This document shows positions 13,601 through 25,436 of a DNA stretch of 64,000 bases, one piece after another. A program made the translations under genes and the position numbers. The notes beneath the pieces are model-generated. The model did not search any database. It was not told the DNA's origin and worked only from the letters and a program-made list of their open reading frames with translations. Position 1 is the first letter of the stretch. Each line of letters opens with the position of its first letter. The stretch is from Blasia pusilla (taxonomy: Eukaryota > Marchantiophyta > Marchantiopsida > Blasiales), in assembly GCA_050084515.1 (NCBI GenBank), contig CM114271.1, positions 65,720,001 through 65,784,000 on the forward strand. Direction: 5' to 3'.

Positions 13601-16600
13601 AGCCGCGGGCTCACGGGGTGTAGGAGGCAGATCTAGGCCTAAGCAGATGGACGGACAGTTTCAGAATCAGCAGGAACGATCTCCACCTCAGAGGCCGGGT
13701 AACACCACCACCACAGCCACAAAAAGAGGTGCGCAGAATAATCAGAATCGTCGAAGGGGCAACGAATCAATACCTCCAGGGTTGTCCGGGAGGAACCCCA
13801 ATCAGTCTGAAGATTCCAGGGGACCGAAACAAGGCACACTCCAACAGCAGACCACCACTACGAACCAACCCACCGAACGATTTGATTTTGCAGGGGCATT
13901 CTTGGATACATTACTGTCTGAAAACCCCGAATTAGGAAGTAGAGAGAAGATCTTGGCAGCTCAACCAGGTGAGTATGGAACTTACTTTTGTTGATCCGAC
14001 TAACCCCCAACTGGCAAACCGAGAATAAGCTCGTCGAAACCGTGTATAGGAAGTCCCAAGTCACCAAGAGAGTCAGAAACAGGTCCGCAGAATCATCAAG
14101 GGGTTGTAAGTACGATGAACCTAACGTTTTAACTGCATTTCCTCCAGGACCAATACCTCCTCTACTACCTCCAAGACCGTCCGGGAGAAACCCCGATCAA
14201 TCATCTCGTGGACATATGCATAGCAAGGGAAAAGGCCCGACGACTCCTGGAGATTCCAAGGGAATGAAGCAAGTCAGACCCCAACAGCAAACTACCACTA
14301 CGAAACAACCCTACGAACGATTTGATTTTGCAGGGGCATTCTTGGATACATTACTGGCTGAAAACCCCAAATTGGGAACTAGAGAGAAGATCTTGGCAGC
14401 TCAACCAGGTGAGTATGGAAATTACTTATGTGGACTCGATAAAACCCCTAGTTGCGAGCCAAGAATGAGCATCGTCGAAACCGTGTATAGGAAGTCCCAA
14501 GTCACCAAGAGAGTCAGAAACAGGTCCGCAGAATCATCAAGGGGTTGTAAGTACGATGAACCTAACGTTTTAACTGCATTTCCTCCAGGACCAATACCTC
14601 CTCTACTACCTCCAAGACCGTCCGGGAGAAACCCCGATCAATCATCTCGTGGGCATATGCATAGCAAGGGAAAAGGCCCGACGACTCCTGGAGATTCCAA
14701 GGGAATGAAGCAAGTCAGACCCCAACAGCAAACTACCACTACGAAACAACCCTACGAACGATTTGATTTTGCAGGGGCATTCTTGGATACATTACTGGCT
14801 GAAAACCCCGAATTGGGAACTAGAGAGAAGATCTTGGCAGCTCAACCAGGTGAGTATGGAAATTACTTATGTGGACTCGATAAAACCCCTAGTTGCGAGC
14901 CAAGAATGAGCATCGTCGAAACCGTGTATAGGAAGTCCCAAGTCACCAAGAGAGTCAGAAACAGGTCCGCAGAATCATCAAGGGGTTGTAAGTACGATGA
15001 ACCTAACGTTTTAACTGCATTTCCTCCAGGACCAATACCTCCTCTACTACCTCCAAGACCGTCCGGGAGAAACCCCGATCAATCATCTCGTGGGCATATG
15101 CATAGCAAGGGAAAAGGCCCGACGACTCCTGGAGATTCCAAGGGAATGAAGCAAGTCAGACCCCAACAGCAAACTACCACTACGAAACAACCCTACGAAC
15201 GATTTGATTTTGCAGGGGCATTCTTGGATACATTACTGGCTGAAAACCCCGAATTGGGAACTAGAGAGAAGATCTTGGCAGCTCAACCAGGTGAGTATGG
15301 AAATTACTTATGTGGACTCGATAAAACCCCTAGTTGCGAGCCAAGAATGAGCATCGTCGAAACCGTGTATAGGAAGTCCCAAGTCACCAAGAGAGTCAGA
15401 AACAGGTCCGCAGAATCATCAAGGGGTTGTAAGTACGATGAACCTAACGTTTTAACTGCATTTCCTCCAGGACCAATACCTCCTCTACTACCTCCAAGAC
15501 CGTCCGGGAGAAACCCCGATCAATCATCTCGTGGGCATATGCATAGCAAGGGAAAAGGCCCGACGACTCCTGGAGATTCCAAGGGAATGAAGCAAGTCAG
15601 ACCCCAACAGCAAACTACCACTACGAAACAACCCTACGAACGATTTGATTTTGCAGGGGCATTCTTGGATACATTACTGGCTGAAAACCCCGAATTGGGA
15701 ACTAGAGAGAAGATCTTGGCAGCTCAACCAGGTGAGTATGGAAATTACTTATGTGGACTCGATAAAACCCCTAGTTGCAAGCCAAGAATGAGCATCGTCG
15801 AAACCGTGTATAGGAAGTCCCAAGTCACCAGAAAGAAGCCATGTCTCCAGGCGAGTCAGAAAAATTTGAACACCTCCAACCCCACCAATAAGAAACACGA
15901 TTCGATTTCGCAAGGGAATTTCCATTCATGTTTATTGGTGAGAATCCCTAAGTCGAAAATAGTGAGTATTAGCGTTTCCTCACGGTGATTCGGCTACTTT
16001 TGTAGATCCCCAAGAGCCCGGAGGTTCCAACCTTGACCCAATGTCATGGGACGGTGGGAGAGGCTTACTGAGGACCCTGGCTGCAAATGATGTCCATGTG
16101 CGACCAGAGGTGCTAGCCTCACCTCGTGGCCAAGCTTTCCAAGCTCACGCATCGTCATTAGTCCAATTTCTCAAAGACGTGTTTGGGGACATAGAGGCTG
16201 CCAGACCCGAACTGGGCACAGCGGATGCATTGTGGCCAACAATTTCACATGCCCCAGAAATTCCTCAACTGCCTCAGGGATCCGACTACTGCTCTTATGG
16301 GCCATGGTCGAACTTGGACAGGCAAGCTTCTTCTGGACTCTCTTTAGTGCCGAGTGATCCAAAGCAAGTGATAGACCTCCTGATCAAAGACGTCAAGACT
16401 GCTGAGTTGGTAGCAGGGGCTGTGGCAAATCAAGCATGTTTGGATCTCACCGATCTAAATTTCCTTAGTGAGCAGGGACTTGACCAGCTCATCGGAATCC
16501 TCTGTCCGGATCCCGACGCCCCTTCACCATCGCCACAACCCAACTATGACGTGAATGATCCCGAGATCTGGGATGAAGGCGATTCTCTGGTTCCTCTCTC

Positions 16601-18518
16601 GCCTGCAGCCAAGGCTCGCTTGGCGGAGAGACAGGACAATGGGCCAATGGAGCCACAAGGATCACGCATCATTGGAGAATCAGTGGGATCCCAATTGACA
16701 TCAACATCCCCGAACCTAAACACGCTTCCATTGCCAAATTCAAACGCCACTGCTCAAAAATCTACATCACCTGAAGGTAACCAGAACCAGAACATCCCTG
16801 CCCAAAGGTCTGCATCACCTGGAGATCCAAATATATCCCACCGCTCACCCATTCAAGAAGCCATTCCTACTCAAGAAAGTGGTGAGCATGAACCACCCAC
16901 GAGACAAGCTCAAGCAGCTAATTCAGACCCATTTGGTTTGGACGCTATTATAGCAGCTAGCGATAGGCAAGACAAAGAAGATAAGAAGAAGAAGAAGAAG
17001 ACAAGGCATGAAGAAAAACGGGCCAGACTCGAAGAAAACGACCTACCTGCTCTTGGAGACGATCATGGCTTGCAGACCCAGCACTCAAACCCACATGAGC
17101 AAAGAGTAACATCACCCATCGCCCAAATTACTCCTGCATCACTTCCCACGCGAAGTCAGCAGCCATCCAACCAAGCTCTTAAGGCTCCTACAAACGCACA
17201 AGAACAGAATGATACAGGGAAAAAGGCAGCCTCACCTGCTCGCTCCCCTGGTGGGTTCAAAGGTAACAATCCCATAGATGATCAGAATAATCCCACAGCT
17301 GCTCCCAACAATCGCGCAGCTGCTCCAAAGAGAGCCAAAGACGCAGCTCGCAAGACCGACCCACGCACTGAAAGTGAGAAGAGTTACGATAGAAAAGATA
17401 TCGAATCGTGGAGACAGTATAAGAGTCAAGTCGCCTACGACCAAAACGAGGCGGCCAAGGAAATGCTTGGTACACAGATGTTTAATTACGGTGCTCCTCC
17501 TATGCCACCTTTGCAGCCCCTTCCGGGTAATCCTGAAGCACCACATCCCACTCCGCAACAACCACCACAAAGGGACGAATTCCAAGGTGACTTTGACTTA
17601 AATCTCTCCGAATTACCACAGCTCAACGATACCTTGATGTTAAACCCTTTGAATCCTCTCAATCCTTCGCCGTTCGATCCAGCTGCTGCTGCTGCCATGA
17701 ATCCCAAGCCACCTTCTCAACCTCACCCTGGCGATCATCAAATACCGCATCCCACTCAGCCACAATACAGTAATGCATCTGGAGGTGCTTCCAACTTACA
17801 TCTTTCAAGCTTACCATCGCTCAATAACAGCATGACATTAGGCCCTTTGCGATTGGATTCTCCTACTCCTTCAGTGCGCTCGATCGCAGAGCCCCGCATC
17901 GCCTCTAGAGCCGCTGCTCCAGTCGACCCCCGAACGGAGGGCGAGGTTGATGCCGATAGAAGAGACCTCCAATCGCTGAAACAATACAATAAATTAGTCA
18001 TCGCTAGCCAACGCGAAGCGGGATTAATTCCCATAACCAACGCAGCGAGCGGCGATTCTCTCTCCGGAAACGCCAACTCAACCCCATGGCTGCCCCGAGC
18101 CGAGCCATTGATGCGTCAAATCGACACAGAGCCCCGCGATGATCGAGACGGTGTGCAAAGCCGATACCAATACCGATCTCCGTCGAACTACTCCATCGAC
18201 ATCTTTCCTGAAAACCCGCAAACGGACACTCTCGAGGCTTCCACCGCACAAGAGCGGACCGCGGAAGGATTGAGGAATTTCATATTCCAAAGCGTTCGCT
18301 CGGGCGTGCTCCGCCGCCTTAATAACTCCTCTTCCACCTCCGGCTCCCCAAGCAGCTCGAGCAAGAACCCAACTGCAGAATCCGCATCTCCCTCCCATAA
18401 ACTGTCACCGGGACATAGCCCTGCGGTTGCAACTCAGCCTCAATTGGCGCAACAAATCTCCGACCTGTATTTGAGTAGGCTCATGCTGGCGATGGGCTTG
18501 GGCGATTCCCAGTCATGA
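4655..18518 (+). CDS. Large 13-exon gene for an unknown proline-rich/acidic, probably nuclear protein
   Basis: I assemble exons 4655-4740, 5806-6029, 6634-6828, 7563-9481, 9820-9984, 10336-10421, 12086-12176, 12615-13968, 14148-14408, 14589-14849, 15030-15290, 15471-15731 and 16006-18518. Every junction has GT and AG, all phases agree, and the 7677 coding bases give 2558 residues plus a TGA. The start ATG opens an acidic helix-like peptide ([10 protein letters not shown]). Next come Gly/Ser/His repeats (exon 2), two copies of a Trp-Thr-Arg-Ser-Leu-Arg-Gly segment (exons 3 and 4), a long Pro-Val repeat, Ser-Arg-Pro segments, a more globular part (end of exon 4 to exon 7), acidic repeats (exon 8), four copies of an 87-residue exon, and a Pro/Gln/Asn-rich tail. 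A lysine run near 16980-17030 looks like a nuclear localisation signal. I do not recognise the family. The weakest links are introns 1 and 6 and whether exons 9-12 are spliced or read through; it could instead be two adjacent genes. Confidence 0.55.
5806..7660 (+). repeat. Tandem exon-plus-intron duplication (three diverged units of about 0.8-0.9 kb)
   Basis: The sequence after exon 2 (from about 6015) recurs after exon 3 (from about 6815), including a gaaatagggct core and the same AT-rich intron body. The DNA before exon 3 (about 6380-6640) recurs before exon 4 (about 7270-7565), with shared blocks such as gggtatccatgaggttg and ggtgaggtatcactggtg. Exons 3 and 4 start with the same coding segment ([11 protein letters not shown]), and exons 2 and 3 both end with a split Gly codon (phase 1). 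The unit is phase-symmetric, so duplication kept the frame. Confidence 0.7.
7690..8335 (+). repeat. Proline-valine coding minisatellite in exon 4
   Basis: About 210 codons are built from variants of [17 protein letters not shown] and FVPLAP, encoded by repeats of about 15-36 bp such as gtgccgtcgcc and cgctttgtgcc. The low-complexity GC-rich DNA leaves several other frames open on both strands; these are by-products, because only one frame continues into the unique 3' part of the exon. Such segments are usually disordered or cell-wall or scaffold-like; no function can be assigned. Confidence 0.8.
11654..11825 (+). other. Possible extra exon inside the large intron 6
   Basis: A 172-base open stretch is flanked by CAG before 11654 and a GTGAGT donor after 11825 and encodes an ordinary-looking peptide ([12 protein letters not shown]...). 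Its phases do not fit between exons 6 and 7 of the surrounding gene model, so it is either an alternative exon of another isoform or chance. The rest of this 1.66-kb intron (10422-12085) is AT-rich and shows nothing else. Confidence 0.25.
13316..13440 (+). repeat. Duplicated acidic coding block in exon 8
   Basis: The block encoding [10 protein letters not shown] with flanking Asp-rich residues occurs twice in a row, about 60 bp apart, in the strongly acidic middle of exon 8. It is another local in-frame duplication in this gene. Confidence 0.75.
14033..15830 (+). repeat. Four nearly identical 441-bp tandem units, each one exon plus one intron
   Basis: The unit repeats at an exact 441-bp period (the tttgattttgcaggggc block begins at 14321, 14762, 15203 and 15644) with only a few substitutions. 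Each unit holds a 261-bp exon (acceptor tttcctccag, donor CAG/GTGAGT) and a 180-bp intron. Both lengths are multiples of three and the intron has no stop in the coding frame, so the array is also one continuous frame from 13988 to 15988. An older, diverged copy of the exon forms the end of exon 8 (about 13755-13968). The near identity implies very recent expansion or conversion. Confidence 0.9.
17320..18070 (+). repeat. Diverged internal duplication in the last exon of the large gene
   Basis: Two segments of the C-terminal exon are related in order. An Ala-Ala-Pro...Asp-Pro-Arg-Thr-Glu...Gln-Tyr block occurs at about 17320-17475 and again at about 17910-18040. A Leu/Asn-rich block ([10 protein letters not shown], then [10 protein letters not shown]) occurs at about 17600-17650 and 17790-17850. 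This points to an old duplication of about 0.5 kb within the exon. Confidence 0.55.
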
Positions 18519-18690
18519 TATCACGAGAGAGAGATGAGCGATGCAAAACCTCGTCGCGGGCACCAAAGATCTGCTGCAAAGACCCGCTGCAAGATGTGTA
18601 TGAATCGGCGCAGCTCTTGCGATGAGATGATTGCATTTAGTTTGTTTTCTTCGATGCGAAAGGACTCGGGAAGCGATACGCTGGAATCCG

Positions 18691-18696
18691 AATAAA
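18691..18696 (+). terminator. AATAAA polyadenylation signal of the large gene
   Basis: A canonical AATAAA lies about 170 bases after the TGA at 18516-18518, a normal distance for a plant near-upstream element. Confidence 0.4.
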
Positions 18697-19167
18697 TTAG
18701 CTGTTGAGCCTATGGCCAACTCCATGGCAACTCCCCCTAGATCCCCGTGTTTAATTAGTTAGACACGACTAACTAGTTAGATGGGAGAAGTTTTGGGGAG
18801 GTGTACAATACCGAATTTTACGGCCTCTACAAGTTCCTGTCTTTTTTTCCTTTGGCCATCTAGACTATCCACATATGAATTAATTATTCTCTTCTCTGTC
18901 TACTTCACCACATTGGTTATATTATAATGGAGAGTGACTTCTTGACTTTCAAACCAGTGAAGGGAGTAATCTTGCTCCTAGGCAGCCATATTACTCCCAT
19001 GCATGGCACGGGTTGTAAAGAGAGTGCCTCTTTGAGAACCCTTGGCGTTAGAGCCCAAGCGCGTGATATTGAATGCAAGCCCGATCGCGACAGCGGATGA
19101 GTGGGTTGGGTCAGGATTAGGGCTTAGGGTCGATTCTACCCGACGGGAAAATTTCCAAGTTCTTGAT
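18697..19167. other. Intergenic DNA up to Copia-1
   Basis: I see no gene here. The stretch holds short gttagac/actagtta palindromic words near 18755-18785 and ordinary AT-rich sequence. Confidence 0.4.
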
Positions 19168-19492
19168 TGTGGAAAATTTTTAAAGAAGTATAACTGGTGG
19201 GAAACGGCTCTCACACTCACACACCACCATGGAGAACTAAATTTGCGATGAGAGAAATGAGTGGAGGATGGTCCCCTTCTCAATTATATAGGGTATGTAC
19301 AAGCAACCCTAACCCTAACCCTAACCCTAACCTTAACCCTAGTGTCAAGTTAGACTAACTTTGATTAACTAACCTTGGTTAAGATAATTGTGTTTAATTG
19401 ACTAACCAAGATTAAGCTTCCTTACTTCGTATGAGTACCAAATGTAGCAGTTTAGATGTTTCATGAGCTTGATTATAACTCAATCTTCAATA
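19168..19492 (-). repeat. 3' LTR of Copia-1
   Basis: The plus strand starts TGTGGAAAA and ends CTTCAATA, matching both LTRs of Copia-2 over about 300 bp. It is about 20 bases longer, partly because a six-base tandem tract inside it has expanded. Confidence 0.85.
19305..19341. repeat. Telomere-like (CCCTAA)n tract inside the LTR
   Basis: Five to six consecutive CCCTAA units (one is CCTTAA) lie in the Copia-1 LTR. The Copia-2 LTRs carry only two units here. The period is six (TTAGGG type), not the seven-base TTTAGGG usual in plant telomeres. Confidence 0.85.
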
Positions 19493-19494
19493 CT

Positions 19495-22400
19495 CCCCCT
19501 CAAGCTCATGTCGATATCTCTAACTACTAAATCATTTCTAAACATCTCAAACTTATCTTTAGACAATGCCTTTGTAAAGATACCAACAACTTATATACAC
19601 AAAATGAATTTCTCTAGCAAGCATTTTCTCTCTGATAAAATGATTGTGCACCTCAACATGCTTTGTACGAGCATGAAACACAAGGTTGTTAGTAAGCTTG
19701 ATGCTAATAATATTGCGTGCATATATTACACTAGGTTCTAAGTTACTAACACCAATCTCAACAAGTAATTAATGAAGCCACATCCCCTCACATGCTGCAT
19801 TAGTTGCTCCTCTGTATTCAGCCTCTATTGAAGATTAAGCAACTGTAAGTTTCTTCTTTGAAGCCCAACTTATAGCTGTGCTTCCCAAAATAAATGAATA
19901 ACCAGATGTGGAGTGTCGATCAGGCACGCTTCGTGCCCAATCAACATCTGCGAATCTCTGTAATTGAAAACTCGGAGAAGGATCAAATTGAAGCCCGAAT
20001 TGGACAGAGAATTTTACATACCGCATAATCCTCCTTATATCACCAAGGTGAGGTTCTCGAGGTGCTTGCATAAATTTATTCACTAGGCCAACTATATAGC
20101 TCAAATTTGGTCTGGTTATAGTCAGATAGATCAAACTTCCAACCATGCGCCTATACATGTTAGAATCTGCAAGCAACTCTCCTTCATGCACTCTTAGCTT
20201 TACACTTTGGTCCAACGGTGTAGAGATTGGCTTACCAACCGTCATACCATATTTTAAAAGCATGTGAAGAGCATATTGTCGTTGTAATAACCACATGCTC
20301 TCTCCAAACTTGCTAAATTCAACACCAAAGAAGTACTTGAGTTTTCCCAAATCCTTCATATGAAATTCTGCTTGTAATTTCACCTTGACTTGTTGTACCA
20401 TTTCTTCCAGTACTCCCAGTAATCAAGAGGTCGCCAACATATAACAAAATAATAATCTTATGATCTTGTCCTCTCAAGACATATAATGAGGAGTCAAAGT
20501 CATATATCCTAAATCCCAACTCTTGTAGGTCGTATGTAATCTTGCCATACCAAGCTCTTGGAGCTTGTTTCAGCCCGTATAGAACTTTCTTCAACCTGCA
20601 TACTTGAAATGGAAACTCGAGATACTCATATCTAGGTGGTTAAGTCATATATACCTCCTCATATAGATCTCCATTCAAGAAGGCATTCTTACCGTCCATG
20701 TGATGTAATCTCCACTTAACTGCAACCATTGTTTTCGTGGTCGTCATCTTTGCAACAGGGCTTAAAGTTTCCTCATAATCAATACGATATTGTTGTGCAT
20801 AGCCCTTAGCCATCAATCTCGCTTGGTATCTGTTAACTTTACCATCTTGATTGCGTTTGATATTGTAAACCCCCATTTGCAACCAATAGCTTCCTTACCA
20901 GAAGGTATATCAACCAACTCCCATGTCTGTTGATGGCTTAATGCAGCAAGCTTGTCCTCCATAGCTTCAATCCATTCAACTTTACTTGCAGCTTCTTCAA
21001 AACAACTCGACTCATGTTCTTGAAGGGTAGTGATCATATATGCATGATGTATGAACAAGATGTGTAACTCTACTTGATCTACGAAGTTGTTGTTCTGAGG
21101 TAGATACCTCTCACACCTAACTCGAGCTCTAACTAGTGTCAACAGACTAAATACGTACTCTTTCCATTCATGGACTCACAGATTTAACTGATGAATCTAG
21201 GACCTCTTCTAATCCTGCACTAGTACTTGGGGAATTTGAAGGAAATTTTTGTTGATTTACAATCATATTCTCCCCATCAACAGACAAGTTTAGAGGTGGA
21301 ATAGGCTCAGATGGAGCATACCATGACTTTAGCTCATCAAAGACAACATCGCAACTAATAATAAGCTGCCTAGAGGATGGAATGTAGCACTTATGCCCCT
21401 TAGTTTCATCAACGTAGCCAATGAAGACACATCTTTCAGACTTAGGGTCTAATTTCTGACGTCTCTCACAAGGAATATGAGCATAACAAATACAACCAAA
21501 TACTTTCAAGAAGGAAACATCAGTTTTACTTCCTGTGAAGACTTCGAATGGAGTCTTATCATGAACTCCTACTGTTGGAGTTTGGTTGATTAAGAAGACT
21601 GCACATGCTACAACCTGTATCCAATACACCTTAGGCATATTCTTCTCATTCAGCATAGCGCGTGCCGCCTCAGCAATATGTCGATTCTTCCACTCAGCCA
21701 CTCCATTTGTTTCTAGAATATAACGACAAGTCACTTGACGTTGGATACCATTCTGACGTAAATATTCATCAAACTCTGTTGAAAGATACTCTCCTCCTCC
21801 ATTACAACGCAATTTCAAAATGTGATCTCTAGTCTGCTTCTCTACTAGAACTCTAAATGTTTGGAACATTGAGAATACCTCGGACTTGGCTTTCAAAAAG
21901 TATATCCATATATATCTAGAGAATTCATCAATAAATGAAACAAAGTACTGGAAACCACTAAGGCTATGTTGTGATGTTGTCCACATATCATTGTGGATAA
22001 ACTCCAATATCTTAGATACTCTTCTACCTTGCTTTGGAAAAGGAAATCTTGCTTGTTTTCCAAATCGATAAGTAGAACACACCTCTAACGTAGCAGAAGT
22101 CATGCTAATTAAGGAGGTCCTATTACTATATTAGATGATGAAGGACTCTGTAATCTTTGAAGATTCATATGTCCAATTCTCTTATGCCACACATTTAGAT
22201 CTGTGATTTGTTGGTCGGTTTAACCATACATTGTTGTTTGAATCTCTAGCATAGAAACACCTAATTTGTACATTCTGCCAGATTTAGTTCCTTTCGCTAT
22301 CGTAGTTTGGTCATCCATTGTTTCAATGAAATAACCATCTGTGTTAAACTTCACTTGATAACCTTGTTCAACTATGTGTCCTACAGAGATCAAGTTTCTT

Positions 22401-23415
22401 ACAATGATAGGAATATAGAAAAAAATTTCAAGAGCACAAAGACCATCTGATGTTATTGGAACTTTACTGATATGTGTGATATGATGTTGAGTGTCATCTC
22501 CTATGAGCAGAATTGTAGGATCTTTCACTGGCTCCAAACTACTGAACCATTTAGCTTATGAGGTGATATGATTTGATACACGTGAATCAATATACCAATA
22601 TGGTGTCGAGTCTTTCTTGACCATTGCTCCCATATGATGAGTCATGACCAAGAGATGCTCCGTTTGTGAATGTTGTTGTTCTTGGTACTACTCTTGGTGT
22701 TGTTGCTCCACATAGTTTTTTTTTGTTGTAAGGCTCCTATTCTCATATCTGTCTTCTTCTTGAAGCAAAACTTTTCATAGTGACCCTTTATCCCCAAGAT
22801 CCAAGGACCCTCTGCTGCTGACCTCGACCCCAACGGTTTCCACCATCACCACCTTGTGATTGTGTGTGGTACTGGTTTGTAGTTGATTGAGTGATATTAT
22901 ATTGAGTGCTTCTTCCTCCATATGCTTGATATCCACCACGACCACGGAAGCTTCTGCCACAACCTCTGCCTCTGTTTGATGCATAACCTGTAAATAGCGC
23001 ACTCTCTTGCACACTAGACGAGTTACTACTGCCTACTAGGCGCATCTCTTCACTGACTAACAGAGGAACTAACTCTTGAAAGGTTGGATACTTCTCTCTC
23101 ATAGAGATAGAGATCTCAAAGGACTTGTACTCCTTTGGAAGGCCTTGAAGAGTGAATAAAATCAGATCATCATCTTCTATTGTCACTCCAAAGCTATTCA
23201 ACTGCTCAACAATATGTGTCTCAAAATATAATCATTGATGCTCTGCGATCCTTTCCTCACTTCGTTCAATTGTTGTTTCAATTGAAGCTTTGTGGCCTTT
23301 GTAGATGTCTACAACGACTTTTCCAATGCATCCCAGGTCTCCTTTGGAGTATCAACATCTTGAATGTGACCTATCATTGGCGAGCTGATTGTTATTGAAA
23401 TATAGTGGATTACTT
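19495..23415 (-). pseudogene. Copia-1 gag-pol remnant
   Basis: Decayed fragments in element order are: gag with Gly/Arg-rich tail (23201-22788), gag-pre-integrase (22537-22220), integrase core (22103-21168), RT N-terminal part (20882-20640), RT core (20594-20319), and RT/RNase H (20401-19835, ending SAISWASKKK-like). Frameshifts and stops separate them. The RT catalytic box reads YVGD instead of YVDD, and the second catalytic Asp region of integrase reads RCNGGGEY where Copia-2 keeps RCDGGGEY. The enzyme cannot be active. Confidence 0.9.
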
Positions 23416-23435
23416 GCCTTGCGCGTTTGTTCTAG

Positions 23436-23860
23436 GGGGCTGGTATTCTGACAGAGAGAGGAGGAGAGAAGAGGAAGAGAGGAAGAGAAGAGAGTCTCTC
23501 TTAAAAAAGAAGGGCAGAATCCGCCTCCTCTCTTCAAAAAATTTCGACATTTTTGAAATTTTTGTTTGCTTTCAAATTCATGAAATCTTTTGAAGAGAGT
23601 AGCAAGTGGACCACATTAGGGCCTAAAGTAACCTTCTTTTTCCAGGCTTGGAAAAATAAGATTACTTCACCAGACATCATAAGACCACTACAAACATTCT
23701 TCCATCACTCTCCATGTGAGCCCAATTTTCTTCACATTGCCTGTCTAAGCCAACTCTACAATAAGCCGGGTAGAGAGGTATTATTGTTGGAGGACCATCG
23801 GCAGATAATTTGACCGGAAGTTGCAACTTCATCTCAATGAAAGGTTGAAATAAAGACTCT
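23436..23860. repeat. Terminal-type repeat R1 of the 24-41 kb mobile region
   Basis: It starts with gggggctggtattctg and a GA-rich tract (gaggaagagaggaag), then a poly-A/T part and a block around ttgttggaggaccatc. The same order recurs at 24099-24450 (R2). Its inner part matches, in reverse complement, the outer end of the right arm (about 41300-41390). It looks like the outer end of the mobile region, butting directly onto truncated Copia-1. Confidence 0.6.
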
Positions 23861-24098
23861 AACTATGGTCTCAATAGACTCATGTGCCCTTTAAGGTTTA
23901 ACTTCTCTAAAGATGTGGTTGACATTATGGATTGTTGACTTTTCTTCCATTAAATATCCCATCTGATCAATATTCATCCATGAGGGGGTTTTCCACAATA
24001 GAACAAATCACTCATCATTGATGGTAGCCGAAGACTTTCATGACAACATTGGATGATGTTGGCTCATGAATGGGTGCATAAAGTATACCTTGGACTGG

Positions 24099-24450
24099 GG
24101 GGCTGGTATTCTGGCAGGAGAGAGTAAGAGAGGAGAGGAAGAGAGGAAGAGAGGAGAGTCTCTCTTCAAAAAAAAAGGGCCAAATCCGCCTCCTCTCTTC
24201 AAAACTTTTTGACATATTTGAAATTTTTGTTTGCTTTCAAATTCAGGAAATCTTTAGAAGAGAGTATTTAGTGGTCCACATTTGGCCCTAAAAAAACCTC
24301 CTCTTTCTTGGGGGCGAGAAAAAAGGAGAGATCATAAGACCACCCTAAACATTTTTCCATCACTCTTCATGTGAGCCTAAGTTTCTTAACATTCCCTGTC
24401 TCGGTCAACAAAAATCAGTGCCCTTGGTATTTTTGTTGGAGGACCACCGT
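24099..24450. repeat. Terminal-type repeat R2, direct duplicate of R1
   Basis: The sequence starts ggggggctggtattctgg and follows R1 over about 320 bases (shared blocks include gaaatttttgtttgctttcaa and ccatcactct) with scattered substitutions and small indels. The two are about 660 bp apart in the same orientation. Confidence 0.7.
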
Positions 24451-25118
24451 GATGCCAACCTCTCTTTTTGCAGGGATTGTTGCCTGCATCATGGCCTCCC
24501 CTAAATTGCCCCATAACCAACTTTCTGTTGGTTATGAATGGTGTCTGCTCAAGACCAACTTTGTGAAATGTGAACACATCAGATCCTAAGGTTGAGAAAC
24601 CGAGAAGCTGCATCCCTCCCAACCCGTAAGAAAGCTCACCATAAGAAAGGAAAGATTTTTAGAAGTGATTTTCTTCCACCCTGCACCCACGACAATCTAA
24701 CAGGTTGGGAATCCGAAATGGCAATCCGATAGGTAGTAGGAATCCTGCACATCTTAGACAAGAAAAGAAGCCTACAATTGGTTTGACGAATGAAGGGGAA
24801 CGAGCCAAAAGTCAAGAAGCCCGCCACAATGCGTCAGAAGTTGGTCTCACCGGGATAGAGTCCGATCATTCAAGTAGTCAACCTGTTGAAATCCGACAGG
24901 TTGCCTGGAAATGGTAAAAAAGTTGCAGTGGGCAAAAAGCAAAAAGTTGCAACCCGTCGGAATCATATGGGTTGCAAAATTGTAATTCTGAGTAGCTAAA
25001 AGAACACAATCCACAAGTCCAAAAAAATATTCTAGCAAACTTTTACAAACACCATTATGGGTTGAAAAAATCTCTTCCTTTATTACCTCCGAAGGAACCT
25101 CGGAAATGTACATTTCAC

Positions 25119-25433
25119 CTAGTCTATGATTTCTTCAGCCTCGTCATCTACAAATTTACTCCTAACTCTCCTCGGTGATAGTACCAAAGGAATGTCCTCA
25201 ATTACAAGTGGCTCCTCTGGCCGATTGTAGACGGGGATCGAAAATGTTGGCGAATTCGAGAGCCTTGGCCCCCCCCTAGGTACACCATAATGGTCCCATG
25301 TAACCTGTTTCGAGTCCCACCGCCTTCCTCGGCAGTATACCTTGTACGCTCTGCAATGTGACACCCATCCAGTATCAATATCTGCTCCGTTGTCGTATAG
25401 TAAAATCAACCAGTGTGTAAACTCCTTCGTCAT
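25119..25433 (-). pseudogene. Second C-terminal-type exon, left arm copy
   Basis: An open frame of 104 residues contains HCRAYKVYCRGRRWDSKQVT and ends VDDEAEEIID before a stop. It matches a broken plus-strand copy at about 39300-39616. The acidic end resembles the C-terminus of the methyltransferase-like gene (WDDDE). Its own upstream part is cut off by the LTR-like insertion at 25437. I do not recognise a domain. Confidence 0.5.
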
Positions 25434-25436
25434 TAA

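Larger units (their letters stand above)
19168..23437 (-). mobile_element. Copia-1: truncated Ty1/Copia retrotransposon
   Basis: The element reads on the minus strand. Its 3' LTR is at 19168-19492, preceded in element sense by a purine tract (plus-strand ctccccctcaagctc at 19493-19507). RNase H, RT, integrase and gag follow to the right in the expected Copia order. It stops abruptly inside gag at about 23437, where it abuts a different repeat, so the 5' LTR and primer site are missing. It is closely related to Copia-2 at 42.8-47.7 kb. Confidence 0.9.
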
